A DNA stretch of 64,000 bases from Chromobacterium violaceum ATCC 12472 (GTDB lineage: Bacteria > Pseudomonadota > Gammaproteobacteria > Burkholderiales > Chromobacteriaceae), in assembly GCF_000007705.1 (NCBI RefSeq), contig NC_005085.1:2923752-2987751 (forward strand), read 5' to 3'. The translations under genes and the position numbers were made by a program. The notes beneath the pieces were generated by a model. It searched no databases. It saw only the letters and a list, made by a program, of their open reading frames with translations, and had not been told where the DNA came from. Positions 8,819 to 17,284 of the stretch are shown here, one piece after another. How positions within the stretch are numbered: the stretch's first letter is position 1; the number at the start of each line of letters is the position of its first letter.

Positions 8819-10077
8819 GCAACGCGCCATCCGCGGATGCAGGCGCGGTAGCGCCATACCGCCCCGGCCGCGTCCGCCGCCGCCAGCACCGCCAGCGCGC
8901 ATACCGCGGCGCCAGCCGCGAGTGCCGGCAAGCCCCCTGGCGCCATGGCGCAGCCCAGCGCCAGGCATGCGGCGCACGCGCACAGGCAGCGTCGTTGCGC
9001 GGCCTCCGGCAGCAGGGCCAGCGTGGCCGGCGCCCGCGCGCCGGGCGGCGCCCGGCGCTGCAGATCCAGCCACAGCAGGAAGGGCAATATTTTGTAAAGC
9101 ATGCCCAGCACCGCGCAAACGCCCAGCCCGAACAGCAGCAGCCAGCCGCTCAGCACGGCCCAGCCCGCCCAGGACTGTCTCTCCGCCACCCAGGCGGCAA
9201 ACAATCCCAGCGTCAGCGCCGCCATCGCCATCTGCCAGAAACGCCGCCCGCAATCGCCGGGACGCCGGCTGCGCAGCTGCAAGCGCCAGGTCATCGCGGC
9301 GAACGCCAGCGCCGCGGCCACGGCCGGCCCCCAGGCCAGCCAGCTTCCCGTCAGCTGCCATCCCAGGCCCGAGACCAATAACGCCGACGGCCACAGCGCA
9401 GCCGCCCGGCGCATCCAGCAGGCCGGATAGGCCGGCGTGATCTGGAACATCGGCACCACCGTGGCTGCCACCGCCATGATCAGGCCCAGCAGCCATCCGC
9501 CCAGCGCCCACAAGACATGCCAGTCCAGCAAGGTTTTCCACGGCAGCGGCCAGCCGGCGCCCAAGCTGCCCGCCAGCGAGACGCCGAGCGCGGCCGCCGC
9601 CGCCAGCGCGGCCAGGGCCGACGCCATGCCGCGGGTAGTCGCGTCGCGCGCCGGGCTCTTCGCGACGCCATGCAGGCCGAAACCGGCGAACATCAGCAGC
9701 GACCAGGCAAGCAGCGCCGCGGCCGGCAGCAACAGCATAGGCAGGAAACCATAGAGAAAAGCCGCGGCCAGCAAGCCGCAGCCCAGCTGCAACGGCCAGA
9801 ACAACAGGTGCAGCAACAGGCGGGGACGGGAAAAGGCGACGCCGGCCACCACCGCCAGAATCTGCAAGGCGGCGCCGCACATCGCGTTGCCGAGCACGCC
9901 CAACGCCAGCAGATGCGCGGCGGCCAGCGCCACGGGATCGAAGCGGTCCAGCGGCCCCGGCCCCGCCTGCGCCAGGCACAGCCCGGCGATGAACAGCCAG
10001 CATGGCGACGCCAGCAGGAAAGCCAGGGGCAGGCTGAGCGGCGGCGCCCGGTCGTAGGACGGCCAGCCCGGCGTCAC
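8794..10077 (-). CDS. Polytopic membrane protein of the NO-response operon
   Basis: A 427-residue, very hydrophobic protein with roughly 12 predicted membrane helices and conserved-looking His residues inside helices (AAHLLALG near 54, DWHVLWALGG near 185). I do not assign a family with certainty. It resembles NnrS or haem-copper-oxidase-subunit-I-like proteins seen beside DUF2249 and hemerythrin genes. The start is GTG at 10077, overlapping the DUF2249 stop (GTGA), so it is translationally coupled and is the last gene of the operon. A role in NO handling or haem/metal-dependent respiration follows from context only. Its 3' end overlaps the convergent Crp/Fnr gene. Confidence 0.8.
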   Translation of the reverse strand: MTPGWPSYDRAPPLSLPLAFLLASPCWLFIAGLCLAQAGPGPLDRFDPVALAAAHLLALGVLGNAMCGAALQILAVVAGVAFSRPRLLLHLLFWPLQLGCGLLAAAFLYGFLPMLLLPAAALLAWSLLMFAGFGLHGVAKSPARDATTRGMASALAALAAAAALGVSLAGSLGAGWPLPWKTLLDWHVLWALGGWLLGLIMAVAATVVPMFQITPAYPACWMRRAAALWPSALLVSGLGWQLTGSWLAWGPAVAAALAFAAMTWRLQLRSRRPGDCGRRFWQMAMAALTLGLFAAWVAERQSWAGWAVLSGWLLLFGLGVCAVLGMLYKILPFLLWLDLQRRAPPGARAPATLALLPEAAQRRCLCACAACLALGCAMAPGGLPALAAGAAVCALAVLAAADAAGAVWRYRACIRGWRVAQAGGVMP

Positions 10078-10286
10078 GTCCGCTCCAGGATCAGCAGCAC
10101 CCCGCCGTCGCCGGACAGCTCGAAGCGGTAGGCCACGCCGGCCATGCGGTCCAGCAAGGGCAGCAGCGGAGTCGGAAAATGCGGCAGCACGAAACGGACC
10201 GACTGGCCGGCCGCCAGTTGCTCGGCCTGGTGCAACACGATGTCCATGGGCTCGGGCGGCGGCAGCGCGCGCAGGTCAAGCGGCAT
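10074..10286 (-). CDS. DUF2249 domain protein
   Basis: A 70-residue single-domain protein matching the DUF2249 pattern: LDLRALPPPEPM at the start, a helix, VRFVLPHFPTPLLP in the middle, and a terminal beta strand. The family is related to the TusA/SirA fold and commonly sits beside hemerythrin-like and denitrification genes; its biochemical role is not established. It overlaps the upstream hemerythrin gene by 11 bases and the downstream membrane-protein gene by 4, so the three are translated as a unit. Confidence 0.85.
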   Translation of the reverse strand: MPLDLRALPPPEPMDIVLHQAEQLAAGQSVRFVLPHFPTPLLPLLDRMAGVAYRFELSGDGGVLLILERT

Positions 10287-10707
10287 GTCCGGCCCCTTGC
10301 AGCAGGCGCGGCAGGTCCGGCACGCTGCGCTCGCACATCGGATACAGGATGTTCTCCTCTTTCATATTGTGCTGCTGGGTCAGGATCAGCAGCGTGTCGG
10401 CCTCGGCCAGAAAGCCGTCGCCGTCGCGCGCGGCCAGCGCCTGCGCCATGCCGTCCAGCAGCTGCCGCATCTGCGCGTGCTCGGCGCGCATCACCGCGGT
10501 CGGGCCGGCGCGCATGCCGCTGGCCTGCTCGAAGGCGGGAAACAGCCTGTCCTCCTCCAGCCGGAAATGGTCTTCCATCTCGCCGCGCATGGCCGCGAAG
10601 GCCGCCTCGGCGGCGGGCCAGTCGTGCGCGCGCGCGGCCTGCTCGGCATCGGCGAAGCGGGCGTCGCAATCGCGATGCTGGCCGATCAATATTTCGGATG
10701 CGTTCAT
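10276..10707 (-). CDS. Hemerythrin-like domain protein
   Basis: A 143-residue four-helix protein with the di-iron ligand pattern of hemerythrin-like domains: GQHRDCD at about 9-15, EDHFRLEEDRLFP at about 44-56, EHAQM near 76 and QQHNMKEENILYP near 108-120. The start at 10707 is preferred over the upstream in-frame ATG at 10746, because CTGGAG lies 8 bases before it and the longer form would overlap the nnrS end. Such proteins bind O2 or NO at a di-iron site; within an nnrS operon, NO binding or iron-centre repair is the likely role. Confidence 0.9.
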   Translation of the reverse strand: MNASEILIGQHRDCDARFADAEQAARAHDWPAAEAAFAAMRGEMEDHFRLEEDRLFPAFEQASGMRAGPTAVMRAEHAQMRQLLDGMAQALAARDGDGFLAEADTLLILTQQHNMKEENILYPMCERSVPDLPRLLQGAGHAA

Positions 10708-10738
10708 TGATGTTCTCCAGTTTGAAATTCGGGTCCGC

Positions 10739-11923
10739 TCAACCATCCTTGCCGTCGGCGCGCGGCCGCAGGTAAACAGGCAGGAAGCGGCCGCCCCACA
10801 GCGACAGGGTCAGCAGCCAGCCCAGCGCGGCCAGGCCGTACATGCCGCCGCGCCAGGCTATCGGCAGCAAGTCGGCCGCCACCCGCGCCAGCGCCAGCCA
10901 CTGCGCGGCCAGATACAGGCCCCACAGCATCCGGCCGGCTTCGAGCGCCTGCCCGGAATGGCCGAGCGACACCCGGGACACGAAGGCGATCAGCATGGTC
11001 AGAAAAAAGCCGACCGAGATCGCATGCAAGGGGGCCCAGGCCAGGCCGCCGAACGCGCCTTGCCAGGCGTACAGCGCGAAGCCGGCGGCCAGCCAGGCGA
11101 AGGACAGATGCAGCATGGCCAGCAGCCTCACCCGCAGCGAAGCCAGCAGCCGCCAGCGCCAGCTGGTGTAGCCAAACAGCGCGGCCAGGCATAGGTCCAG
11201 CCCCCAGGACGGCCAGCCGGCGATGGACAACAGGCCGTGGCCCAGCGAGCCGCCCAGCATCGCCGCCAGCAGCCACCAGGGACGCCACGGCTGGTACGGC
11301 GCCAGCGCATTGGCGGAGAAAAAAGGCAACATGCGGTGGCACACGGTCAGAAACACCGGCAGCAGAAAGCCCCACAGCGCCAGATCCCGCATCCATAGCC
11401 AGCCGCGGACATCGCCGCTCAACAGCCAATAGCCGGCGGCGGCGAGCGCCAGGACGCCGATGCCGAAAGCCGACAGCACCGCCCAAGCATGGCGCCGGTC
11501 CGGCGCGGGACTCGCCAGCAACAAGCGGGCGAAGCCGCCGGCCAGGCCGAGAAAGCCCAGGCTGTAGACCAGATGGCCGGCCAGCAGCCAGGCACCGCCG
11601 ACCGCCGCGCCGATCAGCCACGTCAACAACCCCGCAACCAGCAGCGCCGGCACCAGCAGATAAGCCCCACGGCCAGGCGGCGGCACGTTCAGCCAACGCG
11701 GCCCGGCGGTGAACAGAAAGCCGGCCATGAACAAGGGGAAGAAGCCGAACAGCATCAGGAAGCCATGAGCCAGCATGGCCGGCAGCGCCAAGGGCAAGCC
11801 AAGGCCGAACAGGCGCGCGGCCAGCTCGGCGCTCCACGCCGCCAGCAGCAGAATGGCCAGCAGCATGCCTGGCAGGAAAGCCGCCCGGTGCGGGGCGGAA
11901 AAGAAAGGATGAGCGCGCGCCAT
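10739..11923 (-). CDS. nnrS: NnrS-family haem- and copper-containing membrane protein
   Basis: A 394-residue protein with about 12 membrane helices and the NnrS-type arrangement, including AMLAHGFLMLFGFFPLFMAG (about 37-56), LTVCHRMLPFFSANAL and the late PLHAISVGFFLTMLIAFVSR segment. In characterised bacteria NnrS protects against NO. The start at 11923 is chosen over an open extension to 12112 because GGAG sits 9 bases upstream and the protein then begins directly before helix 1. It is the first gene of an operon with the hemerythrin, DUF2249 and membrane-protein genes. An Fnr/Dnr-type site lies 58 bases upstream. Confidence 0.9.
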   Translation of the reverse strand: MARAHPFFSAPHRAAFLPGMLLAILLLAAWSAELAARLFGLGLPLALPAMLAHGFLMLFGFFPLFMAGFLFTAGPRWLNVPPPGRGAYLLVPALLVAGLLTWLIGAAVGGAWLLAGHLVYSLGFLGLAGGFARLLLASPAPDRRHAWAVLSAFGIGVLALAAAGYWLLSGDVRGWLWMRDLALWGFLLPVFLTVCHRMLPFFSANALAPYQPWRPWWLLAAMLGGSLGHGLLSIAGWPSWGLDLCLAALFGYTSWRWRLLASLRVRLLAMLHLSFAWLAAGFALYAWQGAFGGLAWAPLHAISVGFFLTMLIAFVSRVSLGHSGQALEAGRMLWGLYLAAQWLALARVAADLLPIAWRGGMYGLAALGWLLTLSLWGGRFLPVYLRPRADGKDG

Positions 11924-11981
11924 GGCGAAACTCCGACGGGTGGGGGTGCCCGCAGTATCCGGCCCGGGAGGGGAAACGAGA

Positions 11982-11995
11982 ATGATTTGAATCAA
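11982..11995 (-). promoter_or_regulatory. Fnr/Dnr-type binding site upstream of nnrS
   Basis: Read on the minus strand it is TTGAT-TCAA-ATCAT, matching the Fnr/Anr/Dnr consensus TTGAT-N4-ATCAA at 9 of 10 fixed positions. It is 58 bases before the nnrS ATG, a suitable distance for activation. The nearby Dnr-like gene at 8123 is the obvious candidate regulator, though an Fnr/Anr protein elsewhere could also bind. Confidence 0.75.
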
Positions 11996-12077
11996 GCATC
12001 CGGAAAGCGCCTGCGCTTGCCATCCCGCCGGATGTTCTGCATGATGGCCCATTCGTTGTGTCAACATAGAAGCCAGC

Positions 12078-12875
12078 ATGTCCGACATTCTCAACACCAT
12101 CATCGCCACCAAGCATCAGGAAATCGCCGCCGCGCTGGCCAGCCGGCCGCTGGCCGCGGTTCGCGCCGACGCCGAGGCGCGCGGCGACCGCCGCGACTTC
12201 GTCGCCGCCCTGCGCGCCAAACACGCGCTGGGCAAGGCCGCCGTCATCGCCGAAGTCAAGAAGGCCAGCCCGAGCAAGGGCGTGATCCGCGAGGATTTCC
12301 AGCCCGCCGCCATCGCCGAGAGCTACGCGGCCCACGGCGCCGCCTGCCTGTCGGTGCTGACCGACCGCCAGTATTTCCAGGGCGATGCCCGCTACCTGGA
12401 AGACGCCCGCGCCGCCTGCCATCTGCCGGCGCTGCGCAAGGACTTCATCGTCGACGAATACCAGGTGTACGAAGCCCGCGCGATGGGGGCCGACTGCATC
12501 CTGCTGATCGCCGCCGCGCTCGAGCTGCCCAAGATGAAAGCGCTGGAAGCGCTGGCGAACGAGCTGGGCATGGCGGTGCTGGTGGAAGTCCACAACGAAG
12601 AAGAACTGGACGCCGCGCTGCAATTGAAGACCGAGCTGGTCGGCGTCAACAACCGCAACCTGCGCACGTTCGAAGTCAGCCTGGCCACCACGCTGAAGCT
12701 GCTGCCGCGCATCACCGACGGCCGCATCGCCGTCACCGAGAGCGGCATCGCCACGGTGGAGGATGTGCGGCTGATGCAGGCCAGCGGCGTGCATACCTTC
12801 CTGGTCGGCGAGGCCTTCATGCGCGAGGCCGAACCGGGCGAGGCGCTGAGCCGCCTGTTCTTCGCCCAATCCTGA
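12078..12875 (+). CDS. trpC: Indole-3-glycerol-phosphate synthase
   Basis: A 265-residue monofunctional TrpC (TIM barrel) that converts carboxyphenylaminodeoxyribulose phosphate to indole-3-glycerol phosphate in tryptophan synthesis. Diagnostic motifs are present: [11 protein letters not shown] (catalytic Lys, about 56-66), [14 protein letters not shown] (about 117-130), [12 protein letters not shown] and AVTESGIAT. The start at 12078 gives the normal family length. It stands alone here: no other trp gene is in the window, and it is divergent from nnrS with 154 bases between. It is followed by a bidirectional terminator shared with the lipase-foldase operon. Confidence 0.96.
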   Translation: MSDILNTIIATKHQEIAAALASRPLAAVRADAEARGDRRDFVAALRAKHALGKAAVIAEVKKASPSKGVIREDFQPAAIAESYAAHGAACLSVLTDRQYFQGDARYLEDARAACHLPALRKDFIVDEYQVYEARAMGADCILLIAAALELPKMKALEALANELGMAVLVEVHNEEELDAALQLKTELVGVNNRNLRTFEVSLATTLKLLPRITDGRIAVTESGIATVEDVRLMQASGVHTFLVGEAFMREAEPGEALSRLFFAQS

Positions 12876-12894
12876 CGCGAAGCCGCCCCATGAA

Positions 12895-12921
12895 AAACAG
12901 GCGCCGCAATGGCGCCTGTTT
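12895..12921. terminator. Bidirectional terminator between trpC and lipase foldase
   Basis: An 11-base perfect stem (AAACAGGCGCC / GGCGCCTGTTT) with a GCAAT loop. A/T-rich flanks on both sides let it end trpC on the plus strand and the foldase on the minus strand. Confidence 0.88.
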
Positions 12922-12935
12922 CATTTCGGCATGGC

Positions 12936-13847
12936 TCAGTTGGACAGATAAGCCGGCAGCCGCAGCGACTCCTGTTGAGAAAACCGCTGCGCCTGCAGCC
13001 GGGCGAGCGCCTGCTGCCGCTGCTGGGCGCTCAGCCCGCCATCGGCGAGGATGGCCGTCCGCTCCCGCTTGAAGTCGTCCACCCTGTTCTGCCAGGCGGC
13101 TTGCTCCCGATCCAGCTCGCCCAGCCTGTCCGCCGCCGCCTGGCCGACCATGCCGGCCCGCAGCTGGTACAGTTGCTGCTCTCCGCCCCCGCCCTGCCGC
13201 AACCGCGCCTCGGCATCGGCCAGCGCCAGGTGCTTGACCGGCTCTTCGCGCGCGGCGCGCAAGCCGGGCGGCAGCTGTTGCTCCAGTTGCGCGACCCTGC
13301 GCCGCTTTTCATCGACGCTCAAGGCCGGATTGGCCTCGATCGCCAGCCGCCTGGCGGTGAAGTTGTCATAGCGGTCCTCGTCGCCGAACAAGCCGTCCAG
13401 TTCCGCCTGGCTGAAATACTGCCGCCTAGCGGCCTGCACCAGCTCCAGCCGATGCGACAGATCCGTGGCGGCGGCGGCCGCCTTGCCGGCCAGCGAGCGC
13501 TTGTAGCCGACGTAACGGTCGAACAGACCCATGGCTTGAGCCAACGGCCCATTTTTCAGCGACCGCTTCAATTGCCCCTGCAGCTCCGTCCGGATGACGG
13601 CCAGGTCGCGCTCCCCCAGCGTGGCCAGATAATAGTCAAACAGCTGGCGCAACTGCTGGTCGACCACCAGCTTGCCGTCCGCTTCGGCGGCGGCGCCGTC
13701 CGGACGGGTGCCGATCAGCGACGGGGCGAAACCGCCGCGCGCGGCCTGCCGGGCAGCGGCGGCTTCGGAGTGGGCGCCGTCCGGCCAGGCCCACCAGGCC
13801 AGCCAGGCGGCGCAAGCCGCCGCCAGCGTCAAGCCGAGGCCGCGCAT
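12936..13847 (-). CDS. lifO: Lipase-specific foldase (lipase chaperone, Lif)
   Basis: A 303-residue steric chaperone. It has an N-terminal membrane anchor (about 4-20), an Ala-rich variable linker and a helical periplasmic domain carrying the family motif FDYYLATLGE (about 70-79) in the RxxFDY(F/C)L(S/T)A region; the usual Arg is replaced by Gln (QLFDYYL). Later helices are rich in Gln, Arg and Glu, as in other Lif proteins. It starts 1 base after the lipase stop, forming the classical lipase-foldase operon. Known Lif proteins fold the partner lipase in the periplasm before type II secretion. The function is well supported by both motif and neighbour. Confidence 0.93.
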   Translation of the reverse strand: MRGLGLTLAAACAAWLAWWAWPDGAHSEAAAARQAARGGFAPSLIGTRPDGAAAEADGKLVVDQQLRQLFDYYLATLGERDLAVIRTELQGQLKRSLKNGPLAQAMGLFDRYVGYKRSLAGKAAAAATDLSHRLELVQAARRQYFSQAELDGLFGDEDRYDNFTARRLAIEANPALSVDEKRRRVAQLEQQLPPGLRAAREEPVKHLALADAEARLRQGGGGEQQLYQLRAGMVGQAAADRLGELDREQAAWQNRVDDFKRERTAILADGGLSAQQRQQALARLQAQRFSQQESLRLPAYLSN

Positions 13848-13848
13848 C

Positions 13849-14781
13849 TTACAGCCCCGCGTTCTTCAGCCGGTTGGCCTGCTGGCGATACAGAGAAACC
13901 GGACTGACCTCGAACAGGCTGACCAGGCCGAAGCTCTGGTTGATCTCGTTGACGTGGTTCATCTTGTAGTCGTCGCGGATCACCTGCCCCAGGTGGGCGG
14001 AGCACACGCCGACCAGGCCATCCGACGGCGTGGAGCCGAAAGCCAGGCCCAGCGCGCCCATCGGCACGGTCAACGGGTCCAGGATGTTGGTGGTGGTGGC
14101 GGCGCCGGTCCACGAGTAATAACGCACGCCGTTGGCCTCGTAATCGCCCTCGCCGCAGGCCGAAGCCGGCACGCCGCCCGGGAACTTGGCGCTGAACGCC
14201 AGCGAGCCGGCGGTGGTCAGCGAGTTGAGCGCGTCGATCGGCTGTTGCGGCAGATCGCCTGTGCCGGAGAAGAAGGCGAGCACCTTGACGAACGCGCCCG
14301 TCACGGCCGCGGCCACGGCCTCGCTGACCGATCCCGGAGGCGCAACGCCGCGGACGATGTCGGCCACGACCGAGCCCTTGTTGACGCCGCCGACGGTGGT
14401 GACCGAAGCCACCAGGTCCGGACGCACGCCCGCCACGTAGCGCGCGGTGGGCGCGCCCTGGCTGTGGCCGATCAGATTGACTTTCTGCGCACCGGTGATG
14501 GCCAGAATGCGCCGCACCTGCTGCAACAGCTGTTCGCCGCGCGTCTCGTTGCTGCCGGTGGCGGACACTTCGGCCACGAACACCTGCGCGCCGTCTTCCT
14601 TCAGGGCCGCGGGCACGCGGTAGAAGTAATCGACGCCCAGCACCTGGCCGAAGCCGAACAGGCCGTGCACCAACACGATGGGATAGCGGGTCTGGGTATA
14701 GCCGGAAGACGCGTGGGCCGCGGCGAACGGCAGCAGCAACAAGGCAAGCAGGCAGGCAGTGCGTGACAACAGCTGTTTCAT
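13849..14781 (-). CDS. lipA: Secreted triacylglycerol lipase, foldase-dependent
   Basis: A 310-residue precursor with a signal peptide (about 1-24, ending AAHAS). The mature part begins YTQTRYPIVLVHGLFGF, which contains the oxyanion region. The nucleophile is Ser107 in GHSQG; DGLVGVCSAHLG and the downstream MNHVNEIN supply the acid and His of the triad and the calcium-site region. Two Cys (in ACGEGD and GVCSAH) probably form the conserved disulfide. This is the family I.1/I.2 type (Pseudomonas/Burkholderia lipases), exported by Sec then type II secretion. The start at 14781 has GGGAGAG just upstream; the open extension to 15111 has no signal-peptide logic. Confidence 0.95.
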   Translation of the reverse strand: MKQLLSRTACLLALLLLPFAAAHASSGYTQTRYPIVLVHGLFGFGQVLGVDYFYRVPAALKEDGAQVFVAEVSATGSNETRGEQLLQQVRRILAITGAQKVNLIGHSQGAPTARYVAGVRPDLVASVTTVGGVNKGSVVADIVRGVAPPGSVSEAVAAAVTGAFVKVLAFFSGTGDLPQQPIDALNSLTTAGSLAFSAKFPGGVPASACGEGDYEANGVRYYSWTGAATTTNILDPLTVPMGALGLAFGSTPSDGLVGVCSAHLGQVIRDDYKMNHVNEINQSFGLVSLFEVSPVSLYRQQANRLKNAGL

Positions 14782-14914
14782 TATCTCTCCCGTTATGTCG
14801 TGATTTCGGACCGCCAGGCGGCGGCCCATATCGGGATAGATCATGACACTGGCAAAATCCAGACTTAATTCAAACGTTTGTCCTATTGACTGAACGAATC
14901 CATACCTAAGGACA

Positions 14915-14945
14915 GGTCGCCCGCGCGACAACCGCGCGGGCGACC
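14915..14945 (-). terminator. Strong hairpin after the patatin gene
   Basis: A 13-base perfect GC-rich stem (GGTCGCCCGCGCG / CGCGCGGGCGACC) with an ACAAC loop lies 3 bases beyond the stop of the minus-strand patatin gene. The T-run after it is poor, so termination may be imperfect and the lipase operon could receive some readthrough. Confidence 0.65.
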
Positions 14946-14948
14946 GGA

Positions 14949-17180
14949 TCAATAATCGACACCCAGGTAAATGTAGCCCGTCAGCCTGCCGCCCTGCGCG
15001 CTGCCCACGCCGACGAAGAACGGCCCGAGGATGGTGTCGGCGCTCAGGAAAACCGATCCGGCCGGGATCCAGCGATGGGTCTGCGGCAAACTGGAAAAGT
15101 CTTCGCCCCACAAGCGTCCGGCCTCCAACGAGACCCCGGCATACACGCCTGAGCCGAGCACGGCCGGCAGCGATGCCGCCCGCCAGTACACCATCAGCCG
15201 CGCCAACGCGACTTCACTGGCCAACAGCTCGCCGCTCTGGTAGCCGGTCAAGTTCAGGAACCCACCGAGCTGCTGCGGCACAAAGGTATCCGACCGGACA
15301 TCAATATTGCCTTTGGCCTTGGCCGTGAAGCGCGCGGTGAAGTCGCCATACGTGTGGGCAAGCTCGCCGGTAAAGTCGTAGAACTTCTGGTTCACCTCGC
15401 TGCCCAGGCCGGGCAAGCCCGCGCCCAGCTTGCCGTTGAAGTAATAGCCGGCGCGCGGCCAGCGCGGATTGTCGAACTGATCCACCACCAGGCGGGTTTG
15501 CACGCCGACATCGCGGAAACGGGTATTGACGCCAGGGTCCGGATCCCCTTGCGACAAGGTGAAATCGTTATCCTGCCGATAGAGGCCAAAACGCCATTCG
15601 CCGTATTTGCCCAGCGTCACGCCCGCATTCAGCTGCGTCTCGAAGATGCTGTTGTTGAAAGTGGCCAACACCGTATGGTCTTCATTGAACACCCTGAACG
15701 GCTTTTGCTGATATCCCAGCGAAGCGGCGGCAAACATCGGACTGCCGCGCCACAGCGGCTGGTACAGCTCGGTCTTGATCGCCTTGTCGTCGCCGATCGC
15801 CGCATCGTTCCGCCAGGACCCGCCGGCGGCGTTCAACGACGTCCACTCGTGCGCGGCGCGAAGCGTGAAGCTGCTGCTTCCCGGCGTGTCGCTGCTGAGG
15901 TTGAGTCCGAAGTGCAGCGTGTTCTGGCCTATGCTGCGCTCCACCGGCATCACCACCATCGCGTTGCGTCCGGAGACGCTGTCCACGCGGTAGCCGAGCT
16001 TGTCGTACTCGCCTCCGGTGAAGATCTCGGCCAAGCGTCTGCGGGCCTCGCCGACCGGTATCGGGCCGGATGGAAAGGCCAGCGATTGCTGCAACGAGGA
16101 TACCTTGGTGAAGTCGCCATCCTTTCCTTCCACCCGGACCTCATCCAACAGCGGGTAGCGCGGCCGGCCCAGCTTGTTTTTCCAGGCCTGGTATTCCGCC
16201 TCGGGGACGGAATACGACGACAACTGCTTGGCCATCTTGCGCGCCGCCTCGGCGCCGCGCTCGACAATCGCCATATGGTCGCCGAACGAGGCCGTGGTGT
16301 AGCCGTTCAGATCGGGCCGGATCACGATATCGCGCCTGTCCAGCAGCTTCATCTGCTCTTGCACATTGCGCATCACCGCCAGATTGGAACTCTGGTCCAC
16401 CACGTCGAACAGGCTATGGATCTCGTCCGCCTTCAACAAAGGCGTTCCCACATCCACCACGATCACGTGCTCGGCGCAGCGCCCTTTCACTTCCTGCACA
16501 GGAACATTGCGGGCGATGGCGCCGTCGACCAGCAGCTTGCCGTCGTCCTCCACCAGGTCGAACACTCCCGGAACCGCCATGCTGGCCCGCAGCGCGCGCG
16601 CCAGCGATCCCTTGCCGAACACCACCGCATCGCCGGTCAGCAAGTCGGCGGCCACCGCCCGGAAGGGGATGGGCAGCTTGTCGAAATTATCGATGTCGCG
16701 GTCGCGGGTCAGCTTGTGGATGTAGAGCTCGATGCCCTGGGAGTTGATCGCGCTGCGCGGCACCCGCAGCGCGCCGCCCTTGAGGCCGAAACTGACGTCC
16801 AGGTAATTCTGGTAGTCGTTGCGCTTGCGGTCATAGGGAATGTCGGCGCGCGCCGGCTTGCCGGACAGCATCTGGTCCCAGTCGGCGGCGTTGAACTCGC
16901 GCTCCATCTCGTCCAGCGGCAGTCCGTTGGCGTAAATGCCACCGATCAGCGCGCCGGCGCTGGTGCCGGCGATGCACGCGACCGGTATCCGCAGCCGCTC
17001 CAGTTCCTTCAAAACCCCCAGGTGAGCGAAGCCGCGCGCGCCGCCGCCGCCGAGAACAACGCCAACGCCTTCAGGCACTTGCGCCGCGCCATCGGCCGAC
17101 GCCGCTGTCGAAACAAACAGTCCGGCCGCGCAGAGGGTCAGAATTAGACGACGATGGGGAAAAAACTTGCTTTTTGGCAT
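14949..17180 (-). CDS. Patatin-like phospholipase fused to Omp85-type barrel (PlpD type)
   Basis: A 743-residue protein with a signal peptide (about 10-29), an N-terminal patatin domain (about 40-330) and a C-terminal POTRA plus 16-strand-barrel-like region (about 340-743, Omp85/bacterial surface antigen). The catalytic dyad is Ser74 in GTSAG and Asp219 in DGA; the oxyanion loop is GGGARG (45-50). The plan matches the type Vd autotransporter PlpD of Pseudomonas aeruginosa, a phospholipase A1 that the barrel carries across the outer membrane. The start at 17180 places the signal peptide correctly; an extension to 17285 is open but unlikely. The C-terminus ends in an aromatic-rich beta strand (YIYLGVDY), as barrels do. 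Confidence 0.93.
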   Translation of the reverse strand: MPKSKFFPHRRLILTLCAAGLFVSTAASADGAAQVPEGVGVVLGGGGARGFAHLGVLKELERLRIPVACIAGTSAGALIGGIYANGLPLDEMEREFNAADWDQMLSGKPARADIPYDRKRNDYQNYLDVSFGLKGGALRVPRSAINSQGIELYIHKLTRDRDIDNFDKLPIPFRAVAADLLTGDAVVFGKGSLARALRASMAVPGVFDLVEDDGKLLVDGAIARNVPVQEVKGRCAEHVIVVDVGTPLLKADEIHSLFDVVDQSSNLAVMRNVQEQMKLLDRRDIVIRPDLNGYTTASFGDHMAIVERGAEAARKMAKQLSSYSVPEAEYQAWKNKLGRPRYPLLDEVRVEGKDGDFTKVSSLQQSLAFPSGPIPVGEARRRLAEIFTGGEYDKLGYRVDSVSGRNAMVVMPVERSIGQNTLHFGLNLSSDTPGSSSFTLRAAHEWTSLNAAGGSWRNDAAIGDDKAIKTELYQPLWRGSPMFAAASLGYQQKPFRVFNEDHTVLATFNNSIFETQLNAGVTLGKYGEWRFGLYRQDNDFTLSQGDPDPGVNTRFRDVGVQTRLVVDQFDNPRWPRAGYYFNGKLGAGLPGLGSEVNQKFYDFTGELAHTYGDFTARFTAKAKGNIDVRSDTFVPQQLGGFLNLTGYQSGELLASEVALARLMVYWRAASLPAVLGSGVYAGVSLEAGRLWGEDFSSLPQTHRWIPAGSVFLSADTILGPFFVGVGSAQGGRLTGYIYLGVDY

Positions 17181-17284
17181 GCCTGATAAATTTGCGATTA
17201 TGGTTTCACCAGCATCAATGCGTGACGTAAGATAGAGTGACATATAAGTGAGAACATAAATCCCATATCTCGAAGCCCGGTTCA

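Noticed and set aside
10704-12869. Minus-strand open frame across nnrS and opposite trpC
   Set aside because: It spans two well-supported genes, nnrS (same strand, other frame) and trpC (opposite strand). The product is of shadow composition.
14782-15111. Upstream extension of the lipase frame
   Set aside because: The internal start at 14781 has a good ribosome-binding site and a proper signal peptide; the extension would run into the patatin terminator and gene.
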